Of a DNA stretch of 64,000 bases, positions 34,776-48,084 are shown piece after piece. The stretch covers positions 25,355,968 to 25,419,967 of the forward strand of contig CP141141.1 in the NCBI GenBank assembly GCA_035235625.1, in the 5' to 3' direction. Source of the DNA: Saururus chinensis. Its lineage: Eukaryota > Streptophyta > Magnoliopsida > Piperales > Saururaceae. Each line of letters starts with the position of its first letter. Position 1 is the first letter of the stretch. Below the pieces are notes generated by a model. The model did not search any database, was not told where the DNA came from, and saw only the letters and a program-made list of their open reading frames with translations. A program made the position numbers and the translations under genes.

Positions 34776-35050
34776 GTTGTTTGAGATCATCGTGTTGTGA
34801 AATATAATTATACTTCATGTTGTTGCATACTGTAATTATACGTTTCATTTGAAAATATAAAATATAATTATACTTCATGTTATTGCATACTATAATTATA
34901 CTTTTCATTTGAAAATGTAAAATATAATTATACTTCATGTTGTTGCATACTGTAATTATACTTTTCATTTGAAAATGTAAAATATAATTATACTTCATGT
35001 TGTTTGAGATCATCGTGTTGTAAAATATAATTTTATACTTCATGTTGTTT
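34776..35050 (+). repeat. 60-bp tandem repeat in the MULE
   Basis: An exact 60-bp period at 34801, 34861 and 34921, with a partial fourth copy from 34981. The unit is AATATAATTATACTTCATG followed by TTGTTGCATAC and TTTCATTTGAAAAT. The words TGAGATCATCGTGTTGT flank the array on both sides. The frame running through it on the minus strand is repeat-derived, not a gene. Confidence 0.9.
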
Positions 35051-35099
35051 GTCTACATAAAGTATAATTAGGTTACTTATTATGATTTAATGATTGCAG

Positions 35100-38000
35100 G
35101 AAAGACTTCAATACAGATCTACCTTATGTGCCCTCTCCAAAATTTTCAAAAAGAACATAAAATATTTTAATCAAGAAAAGATTGATATATTGGAGAGAAC
35201 ACCTTTTTGGTGTATTTTAAGGTCTTTTTAGATAATGAAATTAGCTTTGTCAATTGCAAAAAGGTAGATGAAAATTGCTTACAATTGATCAAACTATATG
35301 ACAAGAATGTTTATAAATTTAAGATAGCATCAAAGTATATTGAAGTGACAGACATGGACATTTCAATTATTTTTGGAATACCAATGGGAGAAGTTATAAT
35401 AGTATTGAAACCTAGTAAAATGAAGCATGATTCAAGTTTTGTACAAAGGAGATTAAAGATGAAACATTTGGAAAAGAATTCCATACAAGAGTCACTTGAA
35501 GAGGCAGTCAAATCTAAAAGTAAACTTGCCAATTAGGATGTAGCTAGACTACTAACCCTTTATACAGTTGTCACTCTTTTATGCCCCACAAAGGTTTTTT
35601 CAATTCATTGGTCTTATATAGAATTTGTGGAGGATATAGACAAGATGTCTACATATGATTGGCCTCAGCATATTAGACTAAAGATGTCACAGGTTGTGTA
35701 GCAGCTTTATTGGTAAGAACAAATTCTATATTAAATTATATTTTAAAATTAATTATATGTAAATTTTAACAAATATATTTTTTTCAGTATTTTTTCTATG
35801 AACATACAAATATTGTTGAAAGAAAAGCCACAACATATTCATTTCCAAGATTCATGAAGTGGAGTATGCGAGAATTGAACAAAGCATTTTCCAGTGGAAA
35901 ATTTAGAGATATTAAAGATGAAATGGTAATAGTTTTTTTAAAAGTAAAATTTTCTGTTTGTAGAATTTTAAAATAATTAACATGTTCTTATTAATATATA
36001 AACAGGTTATTGAAAATAGTGTAATATTTACTGCTGAGGAGAGATTATTTTTCAACAGGATAAGACATGCAGATCTGAAACAAGAAGGGGTAATCATTTT
36101 GTCATCGTTAATATTTTTTAGAATATGATTGTACTTCAAAATTATAATTATACTTCATATTATTTTTAATGTTCTCAAGACTATAGGAGATACATAGGGA
36201 TTGTTCTATTCTACTTTTAGAAATATAATTGTACATTACTTATTTTAATTTCAGGTCACCCCTCAGAAAACAAGAATAAAAAGAAAATGTTTTAAAAACA
36301 AGATGAAAATAGCAAACGAAGAGAAAGAAGGTTGTATTCTCTTTCTTTAATTATTTTTAATATATTCAATTATTTTGTTAAAAATGTGATTTATATTCAA
36401 TTATTATGTTTTAAAATATATTTTTACAATTAATTACCAATTACATTATATTTTACTATGAAAAGTTATATTATATTCCCTAACTTTATTTGTTCTCCTC
36501 ATTTACATAAATTATAGATTCTCCAGGGTTAGAGAATCAGGATCAAAAAAGGGATTATGTTCCAGATAGTTTTGGTAAGTTAATCCATACTATGTTAATT
36601 TCATTAGTATTACAAAAGCATATTTATATTAAAATACTTTATTATTATTTTGCAGAGGACTCTCCTATGACAAGTTTAAAAATTGAAATTGAGACACTCA
36701 AAACTGAACTGGATGTTGAGAAGAAGGGGAAAAAGTTGCTTGAAGAAATAATGTCTAAACAAATTGAAGAAAAACTAGAGCTTGAAATGAAGATAAAAAA
36801 ACAATGTAATTTACAATTTCAATCTTTAATCTTGTATAATATTATTTTATACAATTATCTTTTAATACAGTGGAATAATTGCATTTGTATACTATAATTT
36901 TTATCTATATTTCTCATTTTTGTGTAATGATAAAAATCATTTTTAATTTTGTAGTTGAAGAAATAGCTGCATCAAAAAAAGTTATAATTTCATTGAATGT
37001 TGAAGTTGACTTACTTCGGGAACAAATGGAAGAAGAAAAAAGGCATCTGAATATTCTTGAAGAACAACTTCAAAAACAAGAGGAGAAAAAGAAACAGATG
37101 GATTCGAATCACATTTCTGAAATGAAATTGAAACAAGAAGAAATAAACTGTTTAAGAAAAAAAATAGATCTCTTGGAGAAAGAAAAGTTGGATTTGGATG
37201 ACAGTTTACTTTCTTTGGCAGCTGAACATTTGGAAGAAAATGTTGGATTGAAACAATGTCCTCTATCAGAAAAACCTATGTTAAGGCCATCTTCGTCAAG
37301 AGGGGAAGGCATATTAACGAGGGAAGGAAAGAGAAAGATGGAGAAGAAAAATGAAATGGAAAGTTTTTTGGTGAAAGGTGTCAAGGACTAGAGGACCAAC
37401 AAAACTGAAAAGGATGACTCTGTTTAAAAATATGATAAACTAGTGAAAGGAGAAAGGATCCTGAGAAAAAGAAAAGATATGAACCCATCGGAAGAAGAGA
37501 CATCTAAAAAAATAAAAATAAAGAAAGGAAAAGTGTGGTCAACCTTGTCTAAAGACAATCAAAAGATATTTTCTGAAGCAGAGAGAAATTAAGAGTAGTA
37601 AGTATTCCAAAATAAATCGTTATTATAATTTTTATTGTAAATTTGATCTAACTTTAACCGTATAAATTTAATTTATCTTCAATTGCGTATTTTAAATATA
37701 TAAATTTAATCTTTAATGTACTTCTCTTTACAATATCAACAATTTATATCTTTAATATCAACAATACAATTCTACTTATTTTGTTTATAAATTTTTGTAC
37801 TTTCAGCTGTTTTTTTTTTTCAAATGGAGAAGATGTGAAAGAAAAAGTACATATTTCAGAGATATGTACTTTGATTAATGATATGGAAGTATCTTATAAC
37901 GCGAGTATTTACATTCAATGTTTGATTTTAGTTTTCAAACTTTTGTATATAAATTTAGTTTTAAAATCTACTGACTTAGAAATGCACATATCATAAATGC

Positions 38001-38772
38001 ATATGGTATTGTGTTGCATGAGAAATTAAAAATTGATGTTGAAGAGGGGAGAATTGTATCACAAAATGCAACATATTACTTCCATCATGTCTTATCCTTT
38101 GTAAGTGTACTTCATAAAATTACAATGTCCAATACTATTTATATATTATATATTTTCGTATTGACAAAATAAATATTTTATTGAAACAGCATAAACTCAA
38201 TGATCCAATTGAAAGAGAAGAACTCTGCAAAGAATTCATAAAGAAAAAGGGCAAATCAAGGTATCAAATATTTCCAATTGCATTAAAATCAGATGATAAC
38301 CAGGAAGAAAATTATCAATGGCATTTGCTAGTGTATGATGATGAGGAAGGATGGAGTCATTATAATTCACTTCTGTCAAAGTCTGATTTCGTGGACAAAT
38401 ATGAACATGATGCAAATAAATTGGTAATTCTTTTAATACAAATTATAAATTTATAATTTACTATAAAATTTATAAATAGTGATTTTTATGTCTGACTCTC
38501 ACTTTTTTAACAGAAATTTATCTTATCAAATTATGAAAAAGATGTGATTGCAATGAAAGAGAACCTTGGCCTATCTACTCAAGAATTTGAAGGACCATTT
38601 TTTACAATTGAAAATATTCCAAAACAGACAAAAATTTTGTAAGTTATCATATCTAAATAATATTTAAAAAATAAAAAAAATTATTTGTGTATTTATAATT
38701 TTCTTTCTTTGTAGGGATAAATCTGAAATATTTCTTTGTTATTACATGTATCATGTAACAAGAAAAATATAA
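35100..38772 (+). pseudogene. MULE-borne Ulp1 (peptidase C48)-like gene, degenerate
   Basis: A multi-exon plus-strand gene with GT-AG introns. Approximate exons: 35100-35712, 35788-35925, 36006-36089, 36255-36330, 36518-36574, 36656-36805, 36955 to about 37400, ~37818-37900, 37980-38100, 38190-38423, 38514-38638 and 38715-38772. The N-terminal part (VTDMDISIIFGIPMGE) resembles the plant domain that precedes Ulp1 in such genes. The middle is coiled coil (EKKGKKLLEEIMSKQ; EEEKRHLNILEEQLQK). The C-terminal part is C48-like: INAYGIVLHEKL, YQWHLLVYDDEEGW, HYNSL, EIFLCYYMYHV. Catalytic positions look lost: Gln replaces His before W, and KSE stands where DCG carries the cysteine. Two in-frame TAGs in exon 1 (35533, 35699) look like Trp codons changed by G to A, and TAG at 37389 ends exon 7. 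The family cleaves SUMO-type conjugates in hosts; this copy cannot be active. The junction near 37900 is unresolved. Confidence 0.7.
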
Positions 38773-41231
38773 ATGTCCAAAAAAGTTGATGAGAAAAGCA
38801 TCTAACTCTTTTTAGCATCAATGATATCTATGTTGCTGACTGGTAAAGAAAGTACAGATTAATACATCATGTAAGTTTGTTTAATTGATTATACCATTAG
38901 TTATGAATTTTAAAGTTTTTCATTTAGGTTTTGTACTAATTAACTTGTTATATTTACTACAATATGGTCATACTTTGTATATTTATTAAAAAATATACTT
39001 CAAGTTTTAATTACAGAAGATACTTTAGGGTTTTTTAGTATCATTTCCGAGGAGTGTTATTTTATTTTAGGTTTGTTATTAATTTTATAATTTAGAATCA
39101 CTATACTTCAGCTTTTTATTGATTTTAAAGATTATGATTTTAATTGCAGGAAATAATTTGCAATAGTAAAAAATTTCAAGATATTAAAGATAATGGATTT
39201 TATAATTGTATACTTGTAGATTTTTTTTCTATAAAGATTTATTATAAAATGTAAAATAAAGTTTAAAAGTTTAATATAATATCTTAATGTAAAATTATAC
39301 CTTTAGTTATTAATTTCAAAGTTTTTAATTTATACTTTGTAATGATTAATTTGTTATGTTAAGTATAATATGATTATACTTTGTCTTTTAATTGAAAAAT
39401 ATACTTTAAGTTTTAATTGTAGAATATGCTTTATGTTTTTTACTTTTAAATAGGTCCTATATGAGCTCAATTTCGAATGGATTAAATCAGTCCACACCCA
39501 ATACTTTTTTTTACTTGGTAATATATGACACATAGCAGTAAAATATTTATATAGCTTGGATTGTGTTTCATTTTTTCATTAGTGTGTCGGACAGTAACAT
39601 TATAGCTTAGGTATGAAAATGGGACATTGTATCTTTGATTTGACATACAAATCTAAGGATATTAATTAAGATATTTGTTGAATCTGGTTTTTTTGTTTGT
39701 TTCAGTTTGAAGCAATGGATAAGAAGAATTAGAGGAAGATGTCACAGATGCTGGAAATTTGTTTGCCTTCGTCCAATATAGAATGTCTTAAATTCGAAGG
39801 GGATATGTCTTTTTATGTCTATACTACTGAACATGTAGAGAGAAACATCACATACTAATCAAAGTATGAAACTTATAATTACTTTGGAAAAATTAGATAT
39901 GTATAAACTTTCTTGAATGAGATGCTTGACAAACTAATTATTGGTGGAGAAGTTTAATTGCTTTTGTAAATGTTAGTTTATGGCATACATATTCTACTTT
40001 TAATTAAATGGGATTTTTTAGTCTTGGCATTTGGAATTTTATTAATTCTGTTCTATATTTATTTTCTTAAAGCTGGAGATGCTATATGATTATGAGATAT
40101 GGAGATTTGCAGATGCTATATGATTCATGTTTCTATTTAAGTGAATGTTTCTACGGTATTTTGTTAACAAACATGAAGTATGATTTAATTGCTTAATCTA
40201 GTTGCACAGCTTGGTGCTTCAATGAGATTTTAAGTTCTGTGGCGTTGTGGGTATTTTTCTACCAGTAGTTCCAGCTAAGAAAGACTTCGAGATCAAAGAG
40301 TTTAGTTTTTGTTATAGAGAGATCATATGCTACTTATGTGAAGCACAAGCCCAAAACTGGAGGACCAAAGTCTTTGAAGGCTATGAAAACTAACCCACAA
40401 CAATCATATAAAAAGAAGAGTGATATGTGTGATATCTACTAAAATGAGGATATAATGAATTGGATGTCTCTAGATCCCATATTTATGAAAAAAACATGAA
40501 AAGGACTTTTCTGATCTTGTAACTCCTTGGATGGGAAGTGAGAAAGTTGAGCCCTGATGGCATTTTGCTGATAAAAGTGAGATGGCTTCTCTATTTACAC
40601 AGAAATCATTGGAACATATAGCGAACTACGATTTGCCCCGATCCCGAAAGACAAACATGCGGCAGGCCCCGTTTAGTGCACTTAAGAGTTTTGGAAAAGA
40701 AGGACTCCTTCCCTTAGTTTAGTGCTGCAGTTGATTATTTATAACGGGACCTTCTGTATGAAAATGTTGACAAAAATTATTGGTCATCTGTTGAAGTAAG
40801 CCATTCAGTTCTTGACTACCACAATTGAAGCAGGTAACAACTAAAATCTTAAGTTTATGTCCAACATATTTCATAAGGAAACAACAAAGTTGTCTGTTTG
40901 ATTAAATAGGAATGTTGTCGTTGGCTGAGGTTTCCAAACGTTGATTTAGACTGCAAATTAAAAGTGCTACCCATTTTTGTGAGAATCAACAAATTAACTT
41001 CTGCGATTTAGAATAATGAAAAAAATCTATTCGTACAAATCCATAGTTTTAGATCCAAAGGAAAAAAAAGAATAAAGCTAAAGCTTTATTATTTCTGAAT
41101 TACACTAGAACAAATCTTCCAACCTCAAAACAATACAACACATTTGTAAACTTTGTTCTTTTTCAAATTCAATTCTTGCTAGTGAGGTCAATACTCCTAC
41201 TATTATCTTCACTTATATTAGACGATGCTTA
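38773..41231. other. MULE centre, no gene recognised
   Basis: 2.5 kb between the convergent genes. It is mostly AT-rich filler, with a slightly more complex stretch near 40230-40800 that could be a decayed piece of captured DNA. Six-frame reading gives only short chance frames. Confidence 0.5.
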
Positions 41232-41738
41232 TCATCTAGAGTCCCAAGCTTTTCTTTGAACCATGAAAATGGAGCTCCTACAAGTTACACACACAAAAAG
41301 ATATCTGCGTTTCATGTTCATTTACAAAGCTATTTGATTGAATAAAATTTCCCTATCAAGAAAACAAAATCCTCAAAATGAGAGTGAAAGAAAATACCTG
41401 GTGTAGTACACACCAGGAAGAGTATAAATGTCGAAGCTAGTCCAAACAGATCCGTTCCCTGTCAATAATATTAATGAATCTGCATTAATATTTTTTTTAA
41501 CAATAACAATTCAAAGAAGTTGTTTACAGAAATAGAGAGAAAGACTTTCTTGAAAATAATATACAAATAAAATCCACATACCATACATCAAATATATCCT
41601 TAGAGAGGGACCATTTGATAAGTTTTCTTTGATGTTTGACAAACTGGGTACATGATCATGAGAGTTATGCACATCAGATGATAAATCTAATATCTCCATG
41701 TGAAAACAATCTAATATTGTTTGAACAGTATATAACAA
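41232..41738 (-). pseudogene. Small spliced gene fragment of unknown origin in the MULE
   Basis: Three minus-strand pieces join in one frame across two GT-AG introns: 41738-41582 (with MEILDLSSDVHNSHD and ending SLRIYLMY), 41458-41398 (NGSVWTSFDIYTLPGVYYT) and 41277-41232 (SSIFMVQRKAWDSR, then stop). Phase 1 then phase 2 introns are respected exactly, which is unlikely by chance. I do not recognise the protein, and the start is not defined. It lies downstream of the transposase on the same strand, so it is either a captured host gene end or an accessory exon set of the MULE. Confidence 0.4.
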
Positions 41739-41920
41739 TACATTAAAGAAATAAATAATTCAATGGTAATAGACAATCACTTTTAAGTAAATAATAACCA
41801 AAAAAAGTAGAATAATACTATGTTCTTCATAATCATTCAATATAGAATCTAAATGATAAGTTTTCAAACAATAACAAACAAAATAAAAAATACTAATAAA
41901 CTGAAAATAAGAATTAAAGT

Positions 41921-44270
41921 CTAGACATTCAAATCTTGTAATGCATCTTTACAAGTCTTCATGTTGTGATGTCCAAGTTTGCCACAACGACCACATTTAA
42001 TTGATCTTGTTAACTTTTCACCACGAGATGAAATTCTAGTAGACTTTGGTCAACCAGGAGGCCTTCTTGACAATGGAGGCAAGACTACAACTTCATTTGA
42101 AGAAACTTCAGGTTTTTCATATAAAAGAATAGGCAATATAGGCTGTGAGTAAGAATTTTCAAATGCAACTTTAGTAAGACAAGTATCACAGAAAATACGA
42201 GGGTCTTTCCCATTTCTAAGCAATGCTACTGCAACATGTTTACAAGGATATCCAGTCAGCTGCCAATTTTAAGAAGAACAATTATGAGAATCAATATTCA
42301 CATATGTTGATGGATTTGACATAACTTTATATAGATTATCATGAGAAGCAGCCACTACCCATACGCTACCATCCTTAATATTCTCATTCAACTTTTGTTC
42401 CATAACTTGGCAAAGAACACCACTCCAACTCCTTGCTTCATTCCTACGCTCATTCGTCATCTTCATAATCTTAATCCGTATCATATCAATCATCTTCATA
42501 ATGGGTAAATGTCTATCATCACGTATCCATGAGTTAAAGATTCTGCAACATTAGAACACATATCACCATAACGCTTACCCTTGAAATATGCATTCAACCA
42601 ATTTTCTTTTGGAAGATTTTTAAAAAAATGAACAACTTGTTGTCCGCCATCTTTTTTCAGTTCTTCAAACACCTTGTCAAATTTTGAAGGTCTTGCAACA
42701 TAAGCACATTGTATAAACTTGAAATCCATATTGTCATGAAAGTCATTAGTCCTGCCTCTCAACTTGTCTCTCAAATTCATTCTCAAATGGTGTAAACAAT
42801 AAGCATGTGGAAAAGATGGGAATATTTGTGACACAGCTTGAAACAACCCCTTATTACGATCTAAGATAATAGTCAACTCACGTAAAAGATTAAGTATCAC
42901 CTTCAATTGAATAAGAAACCATACCCAATCATCTTCATCCTCAGAATTGACAACAACATATGCAAGAGGGAAAATACCTGAAAAAAATATTAAAAATATT
43001 AAAATAAATGACAAAATGAATACTTTTAATCAAAAGTAAAACATTACTATACATATCATATGCTATAATTTCACTTTGTTATATAGTTTACCTTCAAAAA
43101 TTAAACAAAATAATAAATTATAGCAAGAAATAAAAATAAAATAATTACCTTGGTTGGCATTTTTTCCTGTGGCAGCCAACAAATGACCTTTATAATGCCC
43201 ATGCAAATAGGTTCTATCTAAAAATAATATAGGACAACAAAAGTTGAATCCATGGATGCATGCATAAAATGAAACAAACACTCTCTTAAATCGCCCAACT
43301 TTATCATCAAACTCCAAAGTCAAAAGGCTACTAGGATTAGTACTCATAGCAATACCAATGTACCAATGCAAATCATTAAAAGACAATGAATGATCACCAA
43401 ATATTTTTTTTTGAGCCTTTTGAACACTCTTACATACAACTCGATAGGAAATATCAAGACCATAACTTGTATTAAATTGACGAACAACATCAATTGGACG
43501 AGTACGTGGATTGTTGCTAACTTGACTCAACAACTCCTTTGAAACAATGGCAGTTGTTGTCCTTAGATTTTTCTTTCGTCGCACAATACATTCACATGTA
43601 TGCTGATTATGAAGTTTACGAATATAAAAAATATTACTCCAACCATCCTTTCTTGCATGAACACGCCATTGACATCCTATTGATTCTTTGTGTTTGCATT
43701 CAGCAGTTACCCTTGAAAAATCATTCTTAATATACTTAAATTCAAAACCAATCTCAATTGCAAAATGACACAACTTTTGCCTAAAGTCTTCAACATCATC
43801 ACACTTCTGCCCAATAAAATCAATAGTAGTAGACCAATTTTTTGTCAAAAGAATATTACTTTTATGCAAAGATGAATCAACTTCTTCATCAAAAACAACA
43901 TCATCATTAACTTCAATTCTACTACTTATCACTTGATTACTAGTACCGCTATTAGTTCCTTGATCAACAAAAAAAGCATTGCCCCTTGATGAATTAATGA
44001 CAAGAACAACAACAATCTTCACATGCAGCTCATAAGCAAGAAAAAATAAATTTTGTAAAGTCATCATTATGAAGAAGATTGCATTCTGAATGACCAGCCA
44101 AAGAATATTTCAATAGAATTTAGATCACTCCATGTTTGACAAATCATTGAAATCAACGTATCATAAGAAATACTTCTATTAACCCGAAAAACATCAGTAT
44201 TAACACCATGTTTGCACAGTAACAGTATAAAAGAGTCCATTCTCCTGCAAACATAAAAAATAAAACACAA
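41921..44270 (-). pseudogene. MURA-type transposase of the MULE, degenerate
   Basis: Minus-strand Mutator transposase. In order: an N-terminal leader (44270 to about 44070); a MuDR-type DNA-binding region (DFRQKLCHFAIEIGFEF, GCQWRVHARKDGW); the MULE core with a DDE set, Asp in PILFLDRTYLHGHYKG (about 43215), Asp in TIILDRNKGL (about 42870) and Glu in NVAESL (about 42540); HAYCLHHLRMNL between them; a SWIM-type CSS...YPCKH motif (about 42240-42275); and a C-terminal zinc knuckle CGRCGKLGHHNMKTC (about 41970). An intron with GT-AG ends spans 42978-43148. Damage: a frame change near 44067, one lost base after AES (about 42535), and stops at 42269-42271 and 42050-42052. The enzyme would cut and join the MULE ends; this copy cannot. 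Confidence 0.88.
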
Positions 44271-45270
44271 TTAATTATGAAAAGAAGAACATAATATATT
44301 TTACATATCCAATAAGTAAAAAAAAAATTAAAAATTATAATATACTTATTATAAAATGACTGACATGAAAAAAATTATAACATAGTAAAATAAAATAATA
44401 CTCTTAAAAATATATATAAAAAGAACGTTACAAAAATTAATATCCATTAAGAACAAAAATAATTAATGAGTACATACCTGCTCCTGCTAAGCACAAACCA
44501 CAATTTGTTGCTCAATAAAAATCAGTAGCTCCCAAGTAAACAACAAAGTTTCATAATCTAACATTCATCTGTCAATAAAAAAAAATCTAAAATTTCCTTA
44601 AAATTAATAAAATTCATACTACATTAAAATAAAATAAAAAGGCAAAATAATCATTTAACAAACAATCGTGAATGATCAATAATACCTTATACCAAAATAA
44701 TCGAAAAAATTGTTGATGTAGAATATGAGAGACCTATGAGCGCAACGTCTAGGAAATTGACAGGACGTGGTATGAATGCTCTTGAAGAATGACGAATATA
44801 TTGTATGTTCCGTATTCAACAACCAATCGTCGCCCACCAAAAATAAGACGAAAGAGTACTTGCTTTCGCCGGAAGAGAAAAATCAACTCAACAAAACAAA
44901 TCCCTAAAAAGTTGAAGGAGATAGGGATGCCAGAGTAAATTGTAGTAAAATCTCTAAATCAAACCAGGCTGCAATAGAATCCGGCGGCAATATAAGATGG
45001 CGGCGAAAGACATGGCGAATCACGTTATAGAAAAATCCCTGGCCGGAAACAATAGAGAAAACCTATGCTCCAGAATGGCGAAGGCAGAAAAGGGAAGACA
45101 TTATGAAGGGGGTATTTTCGGATTTCTTTAAAATATAATGGCATAGAAGTAAAACAAAAGGACTTATCAGTAAAGAAAAAGTTAAATATAGGATACGCAA
45201 GACTAAAAAAAGTTGGTCAAGACTAATCAGTTATTAGAAGCGGTAGTTAGGACCTAGATGTAGTTTCCCC
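44271..45270. other. MULE right end, upstream of MURA
   Basis: AT-rich up to about 44690, then a mixed region with GGCGGC-type words and the right terminal inverted repeat. It probably held the transposase promoter and 5' leader. No other gene seen. Confidence 0.5.
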
Positions 45271-46098
45271 TATTTTCATTGATTGTGATTGATGCACATA
45301 AGGAAAGATAAGGAGGATGATTGGTTAACTAAAAGAAGATTCAAATATACTTATTTGCTAAATAAATCATTGATTTATTTGATTGATTTAGTATCTAATC
45401 ATTGCCAAAGAAGCAACCAATCAGGCAATCAATCAGGATGCAATCTAGAGATATGATTTGACTTTCCTATTTGAAGTAACCTCTTCTGTTCCTATAAATT
45501 AAGGGGTGGACGTGATAGAGGCATCATTCCCTCCTCTTTGGAGCTCTCTTCCCCTATTTTCTTCTCTCATTTTGTAATTTTGTTTTTAATTTTATTATAA
45601 TGGCTTTCTAAGCTCTCAAGCTAAGGCTAGGAATGAAGCTTGTACTTGATGTTTAATGGATACTTTGATTCAAGTAAGTTCTTTATCATTTTAAATTAAT
45701 GTTTCATATTTAAGGAGTTTATAATCTATATAATTATTTAATTCAGCGTTGACGAAAGGCACGCCGAATGCTTATAATTCCCTGTGATTATATACTTAAT
45801 ACCTTCACGTAGTAAACAATCAATTACTATTGTTCTATTTCAAAGTTCTTTAAAAGATAAATTTTCATTTTGAGACAAATTTTCATTTGATCTTAATAGA
45901 GTTATCATTTGAATGAAGTATACATTAGAGATTTATTGCAAGTGGATTTTTGATGCCTTAACATTTTCTCGTCGTAATAGTTTTCTGTGTCACATAAGGC
46001 TTTCCCTGTGGATCAACCTTGTTTACTATAGTTGACAAGTAAAAAAAAAAGAAATCTGAACTAGACTCCTACATAGTGTTAGTTTGGACGTAACGACA
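45271..46098 (+). repeat. 5' LTR of Athila element B, right part
   Basis: Matches the 3' LTR from about 51090 on. Shared features are the promoter-like CCTATAAAT, CTCCTCTTTGGAGCTCTC, CTCAAGCTAAGGCTAGGAAT and the end AGTTTGGACGTAACRACA. Confidence 0.9.
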
Positions 46099-46101
46099 AA
46101 T

Positions 46102-46119
46102 TGGCGCCGTTGCCAAGGA
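46102..46119 (+). other. Primer-binding site, Athila element B
   Basis: TGGCGCCGTTGCCAAGGA, three bases after the LTR end, is the classic Athila primer site. Confidence 0.9.
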
Positions 46120-46511
46120 TTGCAATGTGTGACAAGAATCCATTACGAAAAAAAAAAACTCACTTTAACTTTACTAATTCTCTAACTTTTATTTTTGCGC
46201 ACTAACTCTTTAAATTCAGTAATTTACTTTTAGTACTTAAATTCTGTAATTTTTCTTTTTTTTTAGACCGGAGGCACTACCCACGTTACTACCAAAAATT
46301 TTTCGGGATCAAATGTATACCTTGATAGTGCCTTTGGCCTTATTTTCCAATTTTAATTTTTGTCCATTAACTTCTAACTCTCTAACTTTTTATATTTTGT
46401 CATTTAATTTTTGTACTTTTTCTTTCGTTTGTTACTAAAAAAAAAATTGTTGTTGCATGTTCACATGGGTGCGTGTTAATTCTGGACGATTGAAAAGAGT
46501 GAACAAATCTT

Positions 46512-47524
46512 TTGAAAATTATCTTTACAATGAAGGATCTAAGAACTAATGAGGAACTAAGAAGTGATAATGGGGATAATAATGTACAAAATGTTCAAGT
46601 TAAAACCTTGCGTGGTTATTTACAACCAACTAGATCAAGTTCTCCTTCTTACATGATTTTTCTAACTATTATGGGTAGTTATGAACTCAAGCCGGGTGTA
46701 ATTCAATTACTACCCAAATTTCATGGCTTAGATTCGGAAACCAAAATGTTTCAAATGATGTTATTCGATTAAAACTCTTTCCATTTTCTTTAAAGGAAAA
46801 AACAAAAAATTGATTGAATTCTTTGAAGCCAAGATCCATTGGAACATGGTAAGAAATGCAAAGAGAATTTTTGAAAAAGTTTTTCCTCACACATAGAACT
46901 AATACACTTAGAATGAACATCATGAATTTTTCACAAAAAGAAAATTAAACTTTCTTTTAATGTTGGGAAAGATTTAAAGAACTTTTGTTATTGTGCCCAC
47001 ATCATGGATATGAAACATGGCGTACAATTAGTTTATTTTATAATGGCTCGACTTCTCAAATGAGGCAATTTGTTGAAATGATGTGTAATAGAGAATTTTT
47101 AAGTAAAGAACCTGAGGAAGCATGGGACTATTTTGATGTGTTAGCTGAAAATGCCTAATCATGGGAAGATTCTAATAAATTTGAAAGTAGTATTAAGACC
47201 AAATCTAATATGACAACTAAGGGGGGCATGTACTTTCTTAAAGAAGAGGATGATGTTAAAGCAAAAATTATAAGTTTAACTAGAAAAGTTGAGGCTATGA
47301 AAATTAATAGGGAAAACATGTCTAAAGTTTCTCAAAAAACACAAGATATTTGTAGTATATATGAGAGTGACGGACAGCAAATACAGGATTGTCCAACATT
47401 CCCTGCTTTTCAAGAAGTGTTACATACTCAAGCAAGTGCTATGAATACATACAAAAGGCCTTTCTCTTCTCCTTATTCTGAAACTTATACTCTTAATTGG
47501 AGAAATCATCCAAACTTTAGTTAG
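46512..47524 (+). pseudogene. gag region, Athila element B (fossil)
   Basis: Athila gag signatures in order: YELKPGVIQLLPKFHGL at about 46680-46730, shared with element A; coding remains of the capsid part to about 47150; and a C-terminal part with a degenerate knuckle (CSIYESDGQQIQDCPTF, about 47350-47400). This would be the structural particle protein of the family. It is not intact. Confidence 0.8.
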
Positions 47525-48084
47525 AGAAATGAGTCTAATATGCAGGTACCCCCTTCTTCTTTAAATTATGTTCCACCGCATAAGAAGACTCTTGAAGACA
47601 CATTGCAAACATTCATGCAAAGTTAAGTAAAAATCAACGGCCAAACAATGCAAGCCATCAATGACTTGAGACTTCTATTACTTAATTGACCACAACTTTA
47701 AGCACTCAAGAAAAAGGAAAGTTTCCTTCTCAACCTCAACCAAATTCTAAAGGTCAATTTGTAATTGAAAATTTAAATTGTTCAAGTTCACAAGAAGAAC
47801 ATGCTAAGTCCATCACCACTTTGAGAAGTTAAAAAGTCATTAACAAAGACATTCCAATGAAGGTTGTTGAACCTAAAGAGTCTTTGAATTCTAAACATGG
47901 TGATGAACTTGACAACTCTAATTGCGTTGCTCCAATTCCTCCTCCTTTTCCTCAAAGATTACAATCTTCCTCTAAATTGGTGCCAAATGGTAATATTCTT
48001 GAAATTTTTAAACAAGTGAAGATTAACATTCCTCTCTTAGATGCCATTAAACAAATCAAACATAAGCTATAAAAGAAGGCATTT

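Larger units (their letters stand above)
33722..45270. mobile_element. Mutator-like element (MULE) with MURA and Ulp1-like genes
   Basis: An 11.5-kb insertion in the 5' LTR of Athila B. The ends are imperfect terminal inverted repeats: left GTAAACTAACCCGAGG (about 33738), right complement GGAAACTACATCTAGGTCC (ending 45268). Further in, the arms share CTAATAACTRATTAR followed by GACCAA. Terminal positions are uncertain by about 20 bp and I see no 9-bp target duplication. Contents: a plus-strand Ulp1-like pseudogene (35100-38772), an unknown spliced fragment (41232-41738, minus) and a MURA transposase pseudogene (41921-44270, minus). Having both a transposase and a C48-type gene matches MULE classes known in plants. 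It is younger than its Athila host. Confidence 0.8.

Noticed and set aside
34765-35043. A 92-residue minus-strand frame with repeated NNMKYNYILHFQMK words
   Set aside because: It is a read-through of the 60-bp tandem repeat, whose length is a multiple of three.
33722-45270. A 9-bp target duplication for the MULE
   Set aside because: No matching 8-10-mers were found beside the inferred ends; the exact ends remain uncertain.
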